Assembly (NCBI GenBank): GCA_014584315.1
Contig: JACTNA010000028.1
Location: 1 to 64,000, forward strand
Reading direction: 5' to 3'
Source: Planctomycetota bacterium
GTDB taxonomy: Bacteria; Planctomycetota; Phycisphaerae; Phycisphaerales; UBA1924
DNA length: 64,000 nucleotides
Shown here piece after piece: positions 9,535-19,629 of the stretch (within the stretch, counting starts at the first letter, position 1; the number at the start of each line of letters is the position of its first letter). The translations under genes and the position numbers were made by a program. A model generated the notes under the pieces. It was not told the origin of the DNA. It worked only from the letters and a program-made list of their open reading frames with translations, and ran no database searches.

Positions 9535-10329
9535 TCACGCCAGCGGGTCGTGCAGCGGCGTGGGGTCGCCGTGCGCCGCGACCCGCTTGCCGACGAGCCG
9601 CACCACCACCCACGTCAGGCGACGCCGCAGGTCGTCGGACGCCGACGGGAACGCGGACGCGACCGCGGACTCGAATACGCCCTGCACCATCCGCATGGGC
9701 ATGGGCGAACCGACGCCCGCCGGCTCGATCAGCAGCGACGCGATCATCCTCGCCATCGGCCTCAGGCGCCTGCCGGGCGATCGCCGAACCGCGACGCAGT
9801 CCACGACCGCGACCGACACCCGCCCTCCGTCCACGCCCGACACGATCAGGTTCGAGGGCTTGTGGTCGCGGTTGAACAGCCCCGCCCGCACGATCAGGCC
9901 GACCTGCTCGCCCACCGCGCCGGCCAGCGTGTCGCCCTCGCGCTCGCTCATCGTCCCGTCGGCCAGGTGCGCCAGCAGCGTGGCGCCTTCGACCCGCTCC
10001 ATCACGAGCGCGACGACGGGCGCACCGTCCAGCCGCGCCGTCGTCAGCAGCAGCGGCTTGGCCGTCGTCACGCCCACCCGCGCCAGCCGTTCCGCGCCCC
10101 GCCAGTGCCGGTGCCCGCGCGTCGTGCCGGTGAGCGCCTGGACCCGTCGGCGCACGCCCGTCAGGGGCCAGGCCTTGACGATCACGCCAGCGCCGCCGAC
10201 CTCCGCGGCGAGGACGCGCCCGCCCTCGTGCTCCTTGAGCGTGCGCGCCGTGCGCGCCCACGCCCCCCCCGAGAGCCGCTCGGCCCAGCCGCCGGCGTCC
10301 CGCAACGTCCTGCCGGTCACGAAGTCCAT
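9535..10329 (-). CDS. Lipopolysaccharide kinase (WaaP/Kdo kinase-like)
   Basis: VIVKAWPLTGVRRR...ALVMERVEGATLL...VRAGLFNRDHKPSNLIV (kinase HxD-like loop). Confidence 0.65.
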   Translation of the reverse strand: MDFVTGRTLRDAGGWAERLSGGAWARTARTLKEHEGGRVLAAEVGGAGVIVKAWPLTGVRRRVQALTGTTRGHRHWRGAERLARVGVTTAKPLLLTTARLDGAPVVALVMERVEGATLLAHLADGTMSEREGDTLAGAVGEQVGLIVRAGLFNRDHKPSNLIVSGVDGGRVSVAVVDCVAVRRSPGRRLRPMARMIASLLIEPAGVGSPMPMRMVQGVFESAVASAFPSASDDLRRRLTWVVVRLVGKRVAAHGDPTPLHDPLA

Positions 10330-10364
10330 CGGCGAAGACGGTAGGGGGTTCGAGGCCGGGACGG

Positions 10365-10399
10365 GCGATCTCACGATCGCTACAATCTCTCGAGATCGC
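10365..10399 (+). promoter_or_regulatory. Promoter/operator-like inverted repeat
   Basis: GCGATCTC (10365-10372) and GAGATCGC (10392-10399) flank TACAAT; ATG at 10402. Confidence 0.45.
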
Positions 10400-10401
10400 G
10401 C

Positions 10402-10620
10402 ATGACCGACTCGCCTCATCATCCCGATCGCGTCGACCGCACCGCAGTGTCGATCGCGTCGCTCCACGACCCTCCCGATGACGCGGCTTTCTGGCGCACT
10501 CGGACCGTGCAAGACCGCCTGCGAGGCATCGAGACTCTTCGGTGGATGAACCATGGCCACCCCGCCACTTCCGCACGACTTCAGCGAGTTCTTGAAGTTG
10601 CTGAACGAGAGCGGGGTTAG
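10402..10620 (+). CDS. Small protein paired with nucleotidyltransferase (antitoxin-like candidate)
   Basis: 73-codon ORF, overlaps the next gene by 68 nt; ...DDAAFWRTRTVQDRLRGIETLRWMNHG...ARLQRVLEVAE. Confidence 0.6.
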   Translation: MTDSPHHPDRVDRTAVSIASLHDPPDDAAFWRTRTVQDRLRGIETLRWMNHGHPATSARLQRVLEVAERERG

Positions 10621-11005
10621 GTACCTTGTCGTCGGCGGCCACGCCGTCGGCACGCACGGGTACGTCCGCTACACCGGCGATCTCGACGTCTGGGTCGCCA
10701 TCGATTCGTCCAACGCGAAGCGCCTGCTCGAAGCCCTCAGGAAGTTCGGGTTCGACCAGCCGTCGTTGACGACGGAGTTGTTCACGCGGGATCATCAGAT
10801 CGTCCGGATGGGCGTGCCTCCGATGCGCATCGAGGTCCACACCAGCCTTTCGGGCGTCGAGTTCGAGGCCTGCTACGCCAGGCGGCAAACCGTCTGCGTC
10901 GAGGGCGTGGAGATGCCGGTGATCGGACTGGAGGACCTGCGGGCCAACAAGGCCGCCGCCGGCCGGACCAAAGATAAACTGGACCTCGAGAACCTGCCGG
11001 ACTGA
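10553..11005 (+). CDS. Pol-beta-superfamily nucleotidyltransferase
   Basis: VRYLVVGGHAVGTHGYVRYTGDLDVWV (GG...DxD motif). Confidence 0.75.
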   Translation: MATPPLPHDFSEFLKLLNESGVRYLVVGGHAVGTHGYVRYTGDLDVWVAIDSSNAKRLLEALRKFGFDQPSLTTELFTRDHQIVRMGVPPMRIEVHTSLSGVEFEACYARRQTVCVEGVEMPVIGLEDLRANKAAAGRTKDKLDLENLPD

Positions 11006-11080
11006 CGAACGATCGCCGCGCCCACCCTTGTGTCGCCGCCCGATTGACAACCGCCCCCCCGCGCCCGACCATCCGCACGG

Positions 11081-11884
11081 ATGACCCTCTCCGTCGTCAT
11101 TGTCTGCCGCGACAACGAGGCCACCATCGGCCGAACGCTCGCCAGCGTCGCCAGCCTGGCGACCGAGATCGTCGCCCTGGATTCCGGCTCCGCCGACGGC
11201 ACCATCCCGCTCCTCGAACGCGAGGGCGCGCGCGTCGAGCGCGTCCAGTGGCAGGGCCACGTCGCCACCAAGCAACTCGCCCTCCGCGCCGCCTCGTGCG
11301 AGTGGGTTCTCAGCATCGACAGCGACGAGTCCGTCGAGCCGGACCTGGCCGAGTCGTTGCGCGCCTTCCTCGCCTCGCCCGATCCGGGCGCGGTCGCCGC
11401 CCGCGTGAACCGCAAGGTCTGGTTCGCGGGGCGGTTCCTCGAGCACGCCTGGCAGCCCGAGTGGCGGCTCCGGCTCGTCCGCCGCGACGACGCCGAGGCA
11501 GGACGCGCGAAGTGGGGGGGGGTCAACCCGCACGACAAACTGGAGGTCGAGACCGGCCCCGGGCGCGGCGTGGTGGACCTGGCCGGCACGCTCCGCCACG
11601 ACTCCTTCACCGACATGGCCGACCACCTCGCCAACCAGGTCCGGCACGCCCGCGTCGCCGCGGAGAGCCTGCACGCCCTCGGGCGTCGCGGCAGTGTCTG
11701 GCGGCTCGCCACCTCCCCCCCCGCGGCCTTCCTGAAGCAGGTCGTGCTCAAGGCCGCCTGGCGCGACGGCTGGCGGGGCTGGGCCGCCGCGGGCTCCACC
11801 GCCGCCTCCACCCTGATGAAGCACATCCTGCTCCTCGAACGGTCCGGAAGGGCCTCCGAGGGTCCACCCCCGCCCCGTGCCTAG
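11081..11884 (+). CDS. Glycosyltransferase family 2 protein
   Basis: LSVVIVCRDNEATIGRTLASV...EIVALDSGSADGT...WVLSIDSDE. Confidence 0.85.
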   Translation: MTLSVVIVCRDNEATIGRTLASVASLATEIVALDSGSADGTIPLLEREGARVERVQWQGHVATKQLALRAASCEWVLSIDSDESVEPDLAESLRAFLASPDPGAVAARVNRKVWFAGRFLEHAWQPEWRLRLVRRDDAEAGRAKWGGVNPHDKLEVETGPGRGVVDLAGTLRHDSFTDMADHLANQVRHARVAAESLHALGRRGSVWRLATSPPAAFLKQVVLKAAWRDGWRGWAAAGSTAASTLMKHILLLERSGRASEGPPPPRA

Positions 11885-12081
11885 ACTTCCGTGACCCGAC
11901 GAGCGGGCTGGCGATGCCGGAGTGGCGTTGCACCGCGTCTCGGGCCGATGTTCAGAGGCACGCCGCGCTTCTGTCCGAACCGTCTGCGGCGGATGGCGAG
12001 CGTTCTCATCCCCACGCCGGGGCTGCCAACGCCTGTCATCCGCCGTGGGCCGGACGAACCCGTCGCGGCCACGGAGACCCC

Positions 12082-13677
12082 ATGACGCAGATGATGATGC
12101 CGGAAGCCGGCGCAGACCCGGACCACACCCAGACCACACCCAGCGCCCAGCCCGCCGACGGATCGTCGGAGGGCGGCAAGCCCCGTCGGCGACGCCGGCG
12201 CCGCGGCAAGGGCCGCTCCGGCGCGCCGGGCGACAACCGCGAACGCACCGACGGCGTCGCCCCCCCCTCGCGTCCCGCGCCCGCGCGTCAGCGCGGCCTC
12301 GGCGCGGACGTCTCGAACCCCGAGGTCTTCGACCAGGGCACGTCCTTCGACACGCTCGGGCTGAGCGAGCCGGTGCTGCGCGGCCTGCACGAGGCGGGCT
12401 TCCAGCGGCCCACCTACATCCAGGCGAAACTCATCCCGGCCGTGCTCACGGGGCGCGACGTGCTGGGGCAGGCCAAGACCGGCACGGGCAAGACCGCCGC
12501 GTTCGGCCTCCCGCTGCTGCACATGGTCAAGAAGGGCGCGGCCTTCAGCGCGCTCGTCCTCGCCCCCACGCGCGAACTCGCCGTGCAGATCACCGAGGAG
12601 ATCAACCACCTCGGCCGCCACACCGGCCTCACGGCCGTCACCGTCTACGGCGGGCAGCGCATCCAGACCCAGGTGGACAAGCTCAACCGCGGCCCCGAGA
12701 TCATCGTCGGCACGCCGGGGCGCATCTTCGACATGGTCGATCGCGGGCACCTGCACTTCAAGAACGTCCGCTTCGCCGTGCTCGACGAGGTGGACCGCAT
12801 GCTCGACATCGGCTTCCGCGAGGACATCCGGCGCATCCTCTCCCGGTGCCCGGCCGAGCGGCAGACCGTCGTCGTCAGCGCGACCATCAGCCGCGACATC
12901 GAGGACCTCGCCCGCCGCTACATGCGCAACCCCGAGAAGATCGTCACGACCGCCGGCTCGCTCACGGCCAGCATGGTCGAGCAGCACTACCTCGCCGTCG
13001 CCCCGTGGGACAAGAAGAAACTCCTGCTGCACCTGCTCAAGCACGAGGAGCCGGCCCTCACGCTGGTCTTCTGCCGCCTCAAGCGCACCGTGGACGAACT
13101 CGCCCGGTACCTCAACGCCAAGGGCGTCGAGACCCACGCCATGCACGGCGACATGAGCCAGAGCAAGCGCACCGCCACCATGCGCAAGTTCAAGGAGGGC
13201 GAACTCGCCGTCCTCATCGCCAGCGACCTCGCCAGCCGGGGCATCGACGTCGACGGGATCAGCCACGTCGTGAACTACGACCTCCCCGAAGACCCCGACC
13301 TCTACGTCCACCGCATCGGACGCACCGCCCGCGCCGGACGCAAGGGCGTCGCGTGGGCCTTCGTGACGCCCGAGCAGGGGAAACTGCTCACGCAGATCGA
13401 GCGCCTCGTCAACGCCGAAATCCCGCGCATGGACTACCCCGACTTCACGCCCACGCCGAAGCCCGACACCTGGCGTCCCGAACCGACCGGCGGCCGCCCG
13501 CCCGTCGAGATCGTCGGCGTGCCCGACAAGGCGCGCAACCGCCTCGCCGCGCCGGAAGGGCCGCAACTCCCGGAGGACCCGGCGAAACTCGCCGCCAAGT
13601 TCCCCGGGGGCGTCGTGCCGACGAAGCTCCCGCCCAAGACCCTGCGCGGGCGCGTGCCCACGCGGCGGGGCGGGTGA
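12082..13677 (+). CDS. DEAD-box RNA helicase
   Basis: AKTGTGKTAAF, PTRELAVQ, VLDEVDRML, SAT, HRIGRTARAGRKG. Confidence 0.92.
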   Translation: MTQMMMPEAGADPDHTQTTPSAQPADGSSEGGKPRRRRRRRGKGRSGAPGDNRERTDGVAPPSRPAPARQRGLGADVSNPEVFDQGTSFDTLGLSEPVLRGLHEAGFQRPTYIQAKLIPAVLTGRDVLGQAKTGTGKTAAFGLPLLHMVKKGAAFSALVLAPTRELAVQITEEINHLGRHTGLTAVTVYGGQRIQTQVDKLNRGPEIIVGTPGRIFDMVDRGHLHFKNVRFAVLDEVDRMLDIGFREDIRRILSRCPAERQTVVVSATISRDIEDLARRYMRNPEKIVTTAGSLTASMVEQHYLAVAPWDKKKLLLHLLKHEEPALTLVFCRLKRTVDELARYLNAKGVETHAMHGDMSQSKRTATMRKFKEGELAVLIASDLASRGIDVDGISHVVNYDLPEDPDLYVHRIGRTARAGRKGVAWAFVTPEQGKLLTQIERLVNAEIPRMDYPDFTPTPKPDTWRPEPTGGRPPVEIVGVPDKARNRLAAPEGPQLPEDPAKLAAKFPGGVVPTKLPPKTLRGRVPTRRGG

Positions 13678-13686
13678 GCCTCGCCG

Positions 13687-16600
13687 TTATCCGCCCAGCC
13701 GGGACGACCCGCCCTGCGCCGTCCCCAGGCCCGTCACGCCGACGGCCCCGGTCAGCCCGCGCGGGCTCACGATCACGCCGATCCCCGCTTCGTCGGTGAT
13801 CTTGTTGTAACTGAACGCCACGCCGAGGGTGAGGTTCGGGAAGTCCCGCGTCACTGTCGCCGAGAACCGCTCGAAGTCACCGGCGTCGGTGTCGTAGTTG
13901 GCGCTCAGGCCCGCGCGGTACTTGGAGGTGAGCGCGTAGTTGGCGCCGAACGAGACGACGGTCGAGTCCATCGCGTTCACGAAGTTCGTCGAGACGTAGG
14001 TGCGGAAGTCCGGCGTGTGGTCCACCACCAGCCCCGCCGACGAGTACGAGGGCTGGCTCTTCTCGAAGTCGTACACCATCCGCCCCACGATCCCCACCGC
14101 GTCCGTCGCCTGCCAGAGCGCCTCGGCGTTGATGAACTCGCCGGGATTGGAGAGTTCGGGGCGGTCCTCGAACCACCGCCCGATCGGCGACTCGGGGTCC
14201 GTGTCCGCCGACGACCAGACGTACTCCGTCCGCAGCGTCAGCACGTCCACGGTGCGCCAGCGGCCCGGCCCGCCGCGCTTCGTCTGCCAGGCCTGGTCGA
14301 TCCCGGCGCGGATCATCGTGCCCTCGGCGATCGACTCGACCGAGTCGTCGTAGACCGGCAGGTTCACGCGGTCCACGTTCGTGAACCCGTGCCACACCGT
14401 CACGCCAGGCTCGATCACGTGGCGCACGCGGTGCAGGTCGAAGAGGCGGCTGTCCACCGAGTCGTCCACGCGGTGGATGGTCGTCGAGAACCGCACGCCC
14501 GCGCCGCCCCACAGACGCGCGTTGTCCGCCTCCTCCGGCGAGTAGCCCGTGAAGTCCGTGTCCCGCGCCGTCCCCCGCGCCACGACGAACGGGCTGACGC
14601 TGATCGGCCCGGCCGCCAGTTGCATCGAGAACTCGTTGCGGGTGTCCGCGCGGACGATCGGCGCTTCGTGCAGTCCCTCCCCGCGCAGGCGGTCCGCGAT
14701 CGAGTCCACGGGGTCGATCCCGAACGCCGCCTCGGACGTGCGGCGCACGCGGTACCCCGTCTCGCGCGCCTCGGGGTCGTGGAAGTTCAGCGCGAGTTGC
14801 CCGACGCGGTGCTCGCCGTGGTACGTGAACAGCCCCGGGTACTCGTCCGGCGAGAGGTCCAGGCCGACGACCGAGTACACCGCCTCGGGCAGTTTGTCGA
14901 CGCTGTACCCCTGGCTCGAGAGCAGGTAGTCGTTGGTGATGAAGTCGTTGAGGTCCGCCTTCGCCTCGAGTTGCAGCAGCGTGTGGTCGTCGCGGCGGGC
15001 GAGGTGCCCGCGCGTCGTCACCTCGCGCCGCCGCTCCGTGATCCCCTGGAACAGCGCGGGCGCCAGCCTCGGGTCCGAGATGTACGACCCCTCCAGCGTC
15101 AGCGTCCACAGGTCGTTCACGCGCCAGCGGTGGTCGGCCAGCACGATCCCCCGCGTCCCGCCCTCGCGCGACAGCCGCGGCCCCGGCTTCATCACGTCCG
15201 TCCCCGAGTCGTCGAAGAGCATGTACGCGAACAGGTTCCCCTCGTGGTCGCGCCGGCGGATCGCGGCCTCCGCGCCCACCGCGAACCCCCGCTCGTTGTA
15301 GTAGTCCGCGAGCAGTTCCGTGCTCACCCCGTCCGGGGCGCGCAGCCCGAAGAGGCTCCACGCGTCCCACGCCGTCTTCCACGCCGGGCCCGTCCGCGAC
15401 GACGACTCGAACGCCGCGTTCCGCAGCGGGATCGCGTTCGGATCGCCCACGAACCGCGGCCAGTACAGGAACGGCACGCCCGCCCCGCGCAGCGTCAGGT
15501 CGCGCGCGTCCACCAGGTGCCCGCTCGTCCCGTCGCCGCGCCCGTACTGCGTGACCGACACCGATCCCGCGCCGATCGAGAAGTGCGGGCGCGAAAAGCG
15601 CGTGTTCGCCAGCGTCGCGCGCTCGGCCACGAACTGCCGCTCACCCTCCTGCCGGATCGACGACGCCCGCACGTACAGCGGGATGCGCCGCCGCGCGTCG
15701 TACGACCACAGCACCGCGTCCGCCACCAGCCCCCGGTCCTCGCGCACGTCGTAGTAGATCCGCGGCCCGCGCAGCGTGTACGTCCCGTCCGACGCGATCG
15801 CGTCCCCCTCGAGGTACACGCCCAGCACGTCCTCCGCCGACAGACGAGACAGGTCCGCCGCCCCCCCCGGCGACAGGAAGACCACCGCCCGCTCGCCGGT
15901 CAACTGCATCGTCCGCTGCGAGCGCGGCTGCCAGTACTGCACGCGCACGCCCCCGGTCAGCAGCACCGCCCGTTCGTCATCCCCCGGCACCAGCACGATC
16001 TGCCCCGCCGAGAACGTGAAGACGCCGTCGGACGGGAAGATCCGCGTCGGCGGCGGCTCCGGCTCGACCACGCGGCCGCCGGGCGAGGGGAGCGTCCCGT
16101 CCGCGACGCCCTCGGTCGGCTCGTCCTCGGGCGGGGGCGTGTCGCGATCATCGGGGGCGCGCACGACCTCGACGGGCGGCGGTGGGGGGGGGGTGGGATC
16201 GCGCGCGGGCGGCGCTTCGACACGATCCGGCTCCGCGCGCGCCGGGGGCCGCTCCACGAACGGTCGATCGGGCCGCCAGCGGCGCTCGACCCGCACGGGA
16301 GGCTCGGGCGGCGAGACGATCGCGCGCAGGTACTCGGCGAGTTCGGCCTCGGCCTCGTCGATGAAGGCGTCGCGCGGGCGACCCTCCTCGGCCAGGTCCG
16401 CGTGCAGACGCACCGGCTCCTCGGTCGCCACCACGCCCTGCACCGACAGCCGCTCCGCGCTGACGGTGACGGCCGCGTCCGCCGCCCCGCCCCCGACCCG
16501 GTCGAAATACACGAACACCTGATGCACCGTCGCCCCCGGCGGGGCGTCGTCGGCCTCGTGCGCTTCGAGCCTTCGCATCCACACCACCGCCCGCTTCGCG

Positions 16601-16920
16601 TTGAACCGGTGCAGCCCGAGCGTGACGACGACATCGCCGTCGAGCAGCATCCGACGCACGGGCGGCGCGACGCTCCCGTCCGGCCGCCGTGCGCCCGGCT
16701 CGGCCCAGACGCGCGCCGTTCGTGCGGCGAACTCGACCCGGCCGCGAACCGCCCCCGCGGGCAGACGCATGGAGCCGAAGTCCCGCGCCGCGATCGCCTC
16801 CGGCTGGCGCACGGGGGTGCCGCCCGGAGCGGGCGCGGCGGGCAGGCCGAGCGCGACGACGCCACCGACGATCGGCGGAGCCAGCCAGCGGCGCGCGGGA
16901 TGTCGAAACCGCCGGGGCAT
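13687..16920 (-). CDS. LptD/OstA-like outer-membrane LPS-assembly protein
   Basis: OstA-like N-terminal half (FSAGQIVLVPGDDERAVLLTGGVRV...VADAVLWSYDARRRIPLYVRASSIRQ), then a large beta-barrel-like C-terminus. Confidence 0.65.
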   Translation of the reverse strand: MPRRFRHPARRWLAPPIVGGVVALGLPAAPAPGGTPVRQPEAIAARDFGSMRLPAGAVRGRVEFAARTARVWAEPGARRPDGSVAPPVRRMLLDGDVVVTLGLHRFNAKRAVVWMRRLEAHEADDAPPGATVHQVFVYFDRVGGGAADAAVTVSAERLSVQGVVATEEPVRLHADLAEEGRPRDAFIDEAEAELAEYLRAIVSPPEPPVRVERRWRPDRPFVERPPARAEPDRVEAPPARDPTPPPPPPVEVVRAPDDRDTPPPEDEPTEGVADGTLPSPGGRVVEPEPPPTRIFPSDGVFTFSAGQIVLVPGDDERAVLLTGGVRVQYWQPRSQRTMQLTGERAVVFLSPGGAADLSRLSAEDVLGVYLEGDAIASDGTYTLRGPRIYYDVREDRGLVADAVLWSYDARRRIPLYVRASSIRQEGERQFVAERATLANTRFSRPHFSIGAGSVSVTQYGRGDGTSGHLVDARDLTLRGAGVPFLYWPRFVGDPNAIPLRNAAFESSSRTGPAWKTAWDAWSLFGLRAPDGVSTELLADYYNERGFAVGAEAAIRRRDHEGNLFAYMLFDDSGTDVMKPGPRLSREGGTRGIVLADHRWRVNDLWTLTLEGSYISDPRLAPALFQGITERRREVTTRGHLARRDDHTLLQLEAKADLNDFITNDYLLSSQGYSVDKLPEAVYSVVGLDLSPDEYPGLFTYHGEHRVGQLALNFHDPEARETGYRVRRTSEAAFGIDPVDSIADRLRGEGLHEAPIVRADTRNEFSMQLAAGPISVSPFVVARGTARDTDFTGYSPEEADNARLWGGAGVRFSTTIHRVDDSVDSRLFDLHRVRHVIEPGVTVWHGFTNVDRVNLPVYDDSVESIAEGTMIRAGIDQAWQTKRGGPGRWRTVDVLTLRTEYVWSSADTDPESPIGRWFEDRPELSNPGEFINAEALWQATDAVGIVGRMVYDFEKSQPSYSSAGLVVDHTPDFRTYVSTNFVNAMDSTVVSFGANYALTSKYRAGLSANYDTDAGDFERFSATVTRDFPNLTLGVAFSYNKITDEAGIGVIVSPRGLTGAVGVTGLGTAQGGSSRLGG

Positions 16921-17030
16921 ACGGCCGCTCGTGGGTTGCACGCGGGCCCGGCCACCACGGCCCGGACCCGGAGCGAGCGGATGCTAACCGGGGATCGGCG
17001 TGGCCACAAGTCGGCCGACGCCGGCGCTCG

Positions 17031-18872
17031 TCAGACCGCCGACTCGGTCACCCGCAGGACCTCCTGCACGGTGGTCAGGCCCTTGGCGACCTTGGCCATG
17101 CCGTCGTCCCGCAGCGAGACCATGCCCCGTTCGAGGCACATGCGTCGGAACTCGGAGACGTTCGGGTTCCGTGCGATCACGTCCCGCAACTGGTCGTCCA
17201 CGACGAGCAACTCGTACACGCCCACGCGCCCCGCGTAGCCCGTGTTCCGGCAGCGGTCGCACCCGTGGGCCGCCCAGACGGAGTCGGCGTTCAGCCCCAT
17301 CATGGTCAGGTACTCGGCCATCTCCCCGTCCGGCGGTTCCTGCGCCTTGCACTGCGTGCAGAGCCGGCGCACCAGGCGCTGGGCGAGCACCGCGTTCACC
17401 GCCGCCCCGACCAGGAACGGCTCGATGCCGATGTTCACGAGGCGCGTGATCGAACTCGGCGCGTCGTTGGTGTGCAGCGTCGAGAGCACCAGGTGCCCGG
17501 TCAGGGCGGCCTGCACGGCGACGTGGGCCGTCTCCTGGTCGCGGATCTCGCCCACCATGATGACGTCCGGGTCCTGGCGCAGCAGGGCGCGGAGCGCGCG
17601 CGCGAACGACATCCCGATCCGGTCGTGCGTCTGCGTCTGCGTGATGCCCTCGAGGTGGTACTCGATGGGGTCCTCGACCGTGGAGATGTTCAGTTTGTTC
17701 TTGTCCAGTTGCCGGAGCGAGGAGTAGAGCGTCGTCGTCTTGCCCGAGCCGGTCGGGCCGGTCACCAGGACGATCCCGTGGGGCGCGTTCACCTGCCGCC
17801 GCCACAGTTCCAGCGTGTTCTCGGCGAAGCCGAGGTCCTCCATCTGCACGTTGATCGACCGCGTGTCCAGCAGGCGCATCACCGTCTTCTCGCCCGCGGG
17901 CGTCGGGATGGTGGACATGCGCAGGTCGAGTTTCCGCCCCTGCACGGTGCACCGGATGCGCCCGTCCTGCGGCAGGCGGCGCTCGGAGATGTCCAGGTTC
18001 GCCATGATCTTCAGGCGGCTCGTGATCGCGGCCGACATGGAGACGGGGGGGTTCATCATCTCGAAGAGCACGCCGTCGATGCGGAACCGGACCTTGAGTT
18101 TCTTCTCCGACGGCTCGACGTGGATGTCGCTCGCCCCCTCCTTCACCGCCGTCTGGATGATGTAGTTCACGTAGCGGATGACCGGGCTTTCGCCCGCCTG
18201 CTGCTCGAGATCGACCTCGTTGGCCTGCTTGGCGGCGTCGACCTCCACGTCCGACTCGTCCACGTCCTCGAGGATGGCGGACAGGTCCGGCTCGGGCTGG
18301 TCGGACTGGCCGATGATCTCGAGCGCGGCCCGCACCTCGAACGCCGTCACGATGACCAGTTTCACCGAGTGCACGCCCAGCCGCGAGCGGATCTCGTCGA
18401 GCAGGAACACGTCGTCCGGTCGCGTGGCGCCGATGACGACGCGCGTCCCCTCGGTGCGCAGCGGCACGACGAGGTGCTGCTTGCAGAACTCCCCCCCGAG
18501 CCGCTGGAGGAGCCGCCCGTCGAACCCGCCGTCCAGCCCACGGTCCAGGTCGATCCGCTCGAACGGGACGCCCGCGAGTTCCGCGATGGCCCGCTGCACC
18601 TCCGCCTCGTCCACGCCCTGCTCGATGAGCACGTCGGCGAGCCGACGCCCCGGCGACTGGCGGATCACCTGCTCGGCGGAGGTGAGACGCTCCCGCTTCA
18701 CCACGCCCCGAGCGATCAGCAGGTCGCCCAGGCCGCGCGACTCGTCGAGCGACGGCTCGTCGTCGGGCGAGTAGAGGTCGGTCATCGCCGCGTCGTCGCG
18801 CGCGGGCGGCTCCGACCGCGCCGGCTCGGCTGCGAGTTCGTTCAGCAGGTCGTCGGCGCGGCGCTTCGCCAT
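17031..18872 (-). CDS. GspE/PilB family secretion or pilus assembly ATPase
   Basis: VTGPTGSGKTTTLYSSL, STVEDPIEYHLEGITQ, ALLRQDPDVIMVGEIRDQETA, CxxC-type CTQC and CDRC. Confidence 0.93.
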   Translation of the reverse strand: MAKRRADDLLNELAAEPARSEPPARDDAAMTDLYSPDDEPSLDESRGLGDLLIARGVVKRERLTSAEQVIRQSPGRRLADVLIEQGVDEAEVQRAIAELAGVPFERIDLDRGLDGGFDGRLLQRLGGEFCKQHLVVPLRTEGTRVVIGATRPDDVFLLDEIRSRLGVHSVKLVIVTAFEVRAALEIIGQSDQPEPDLSAILEDVDESDVEVDAAKQANEVDLEQQAGESPVIRYVNYIIQTAVKEGASDIHVEPSEKKLKVRFRIDGVLFEMMNPPVSMSAAITSRLKIMANLDISERRLPQDGRIRCTVQGRKLDLRMSTIPTPAGEKTVMRLLDTRSINVQMEDLGFAENTLELWRRQVNAPHGIVLVTGPTGSGKTTTLYSSLRQLDKNKLNISTVEDPIEYHLEGITQTQTHDRIGMSFARALRALLRQDPDVIMVGEIRDQETAHVAVQAALTGHLVLSTLHTNDAPSSITRLVNIGIEPFLVGAAVNAVLAQRLVRRLCTQCKAQEPPDGEMAEYLTMMGLNADSVWAAHGCDRCRNTGYAGRVGVYELLVVDDQLRDVIARNPNVSEFRRMCLERGMVSLRDDGMAKVAKGLTTVQEVLRVTESAV

Positions 18873-18894
18873 CGGGCCTCCTCGCGTCCGGCGT

Positions 18895-19629
18895 TCAGTT
18901 GCGGCGCGGCGCGGCGCGCGGCGGCGTGCGCGGCTGCGACGAGGGCGTGCCGAACTCGAGGACGAACTCGGTGCCCTCCGCGACGAGCACGACCTTCCGG
19001 CCCTCGATCAGCGTGACCTTGAACCCCCCTTCGAGCGTGTCGCCCACGCGCACCAGCTTGCCGCTGATGCGGGCGATCGGCATCGTGCCGCCCATGATGC
19101 CCTGCAGCTCGAACCGCCCGAACGCGGCCTGCAACTCGCGCGCGCGACGCTCGCGCTCGAGGCGCTGCTCTTCCTCCAGTTTCGCCTGGCGTGCGGCCTC
19201 GGCCCGGGCCTGCGCCTCGGGGTCGTCGGCCACGACCGGCGTGCCCGCCTCGGTGCGCAGGCGGAACGGGTCCTTGTCGATCACCTCCGCGGGCACCTGC
19301 ACCGCCCGCTTGCTCCGCTCCAGGTCCGCGAGCAGGCGCGGCGAGACCTCCGTGCCGCCCGACGCGCCGGGCTTGAAGTCCAGCACCAGCCCCGCGAGCG
19401 CTGCGCCCGGCCCCATCCCGATCGCGCGCATCGCGAAGATGCCCGCCGCCGCGCCGAGCAGCACCAGCGCGGCGACCACCACGCGGCGCGGCCCGCGCTT
19501 GGCGGTCGCGTCGAAGGGGTCTTCCTCGCCGGGCGAACCCTCGGAGAGCATCGACACGCCGAGCGGCATGAGGGGGGCGTCTTCCGGGGTCGCCTCGGGG
19601 GCGTCGTGCTCGGCTTCGCGTTGGCTCAC
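18895..19629 (-). CDS. PilP/GspC-like pilus or secretion accessory protein
   Basis: TM near the N-terminus; C-terminal GIMGGTMPIARISGKLVRVGDTLEGGFKVTLIEGRKVVLVAEGTEFVL; GTG start overlapping the pilO stop. Confidence 0.5.
   Translation of the reverse strand: MSQREAEHDAPEATPEDAPLMPLGVSMLSEGSPGEEDPFDATAKRGPRRVVVAALVLLGAAAGIFAMRAIGMGPGAALAGLVLDFKPGASGGTEVSPRLLADLERSKRAVQVPAEVIDKDPFRLRTEAGTPVVADDPEAQARAEAARQAKLEEEQRLERERRARELQAAFGRFELQGIMGGTMPIARISGKLVRVGDTLEGGFKVTLIEGRKVVLVAEGTEFVLEFGTPSSQPRTPPRAAPRRN

Noticed and set aside
14017-17238. 1073-aa plus-strand ORF antisense to the LptD-like gene
   Set aside because: Arg/His/Pro-rich translation without recognisable domains; typical shadow ORF of high-GC coding DNA.
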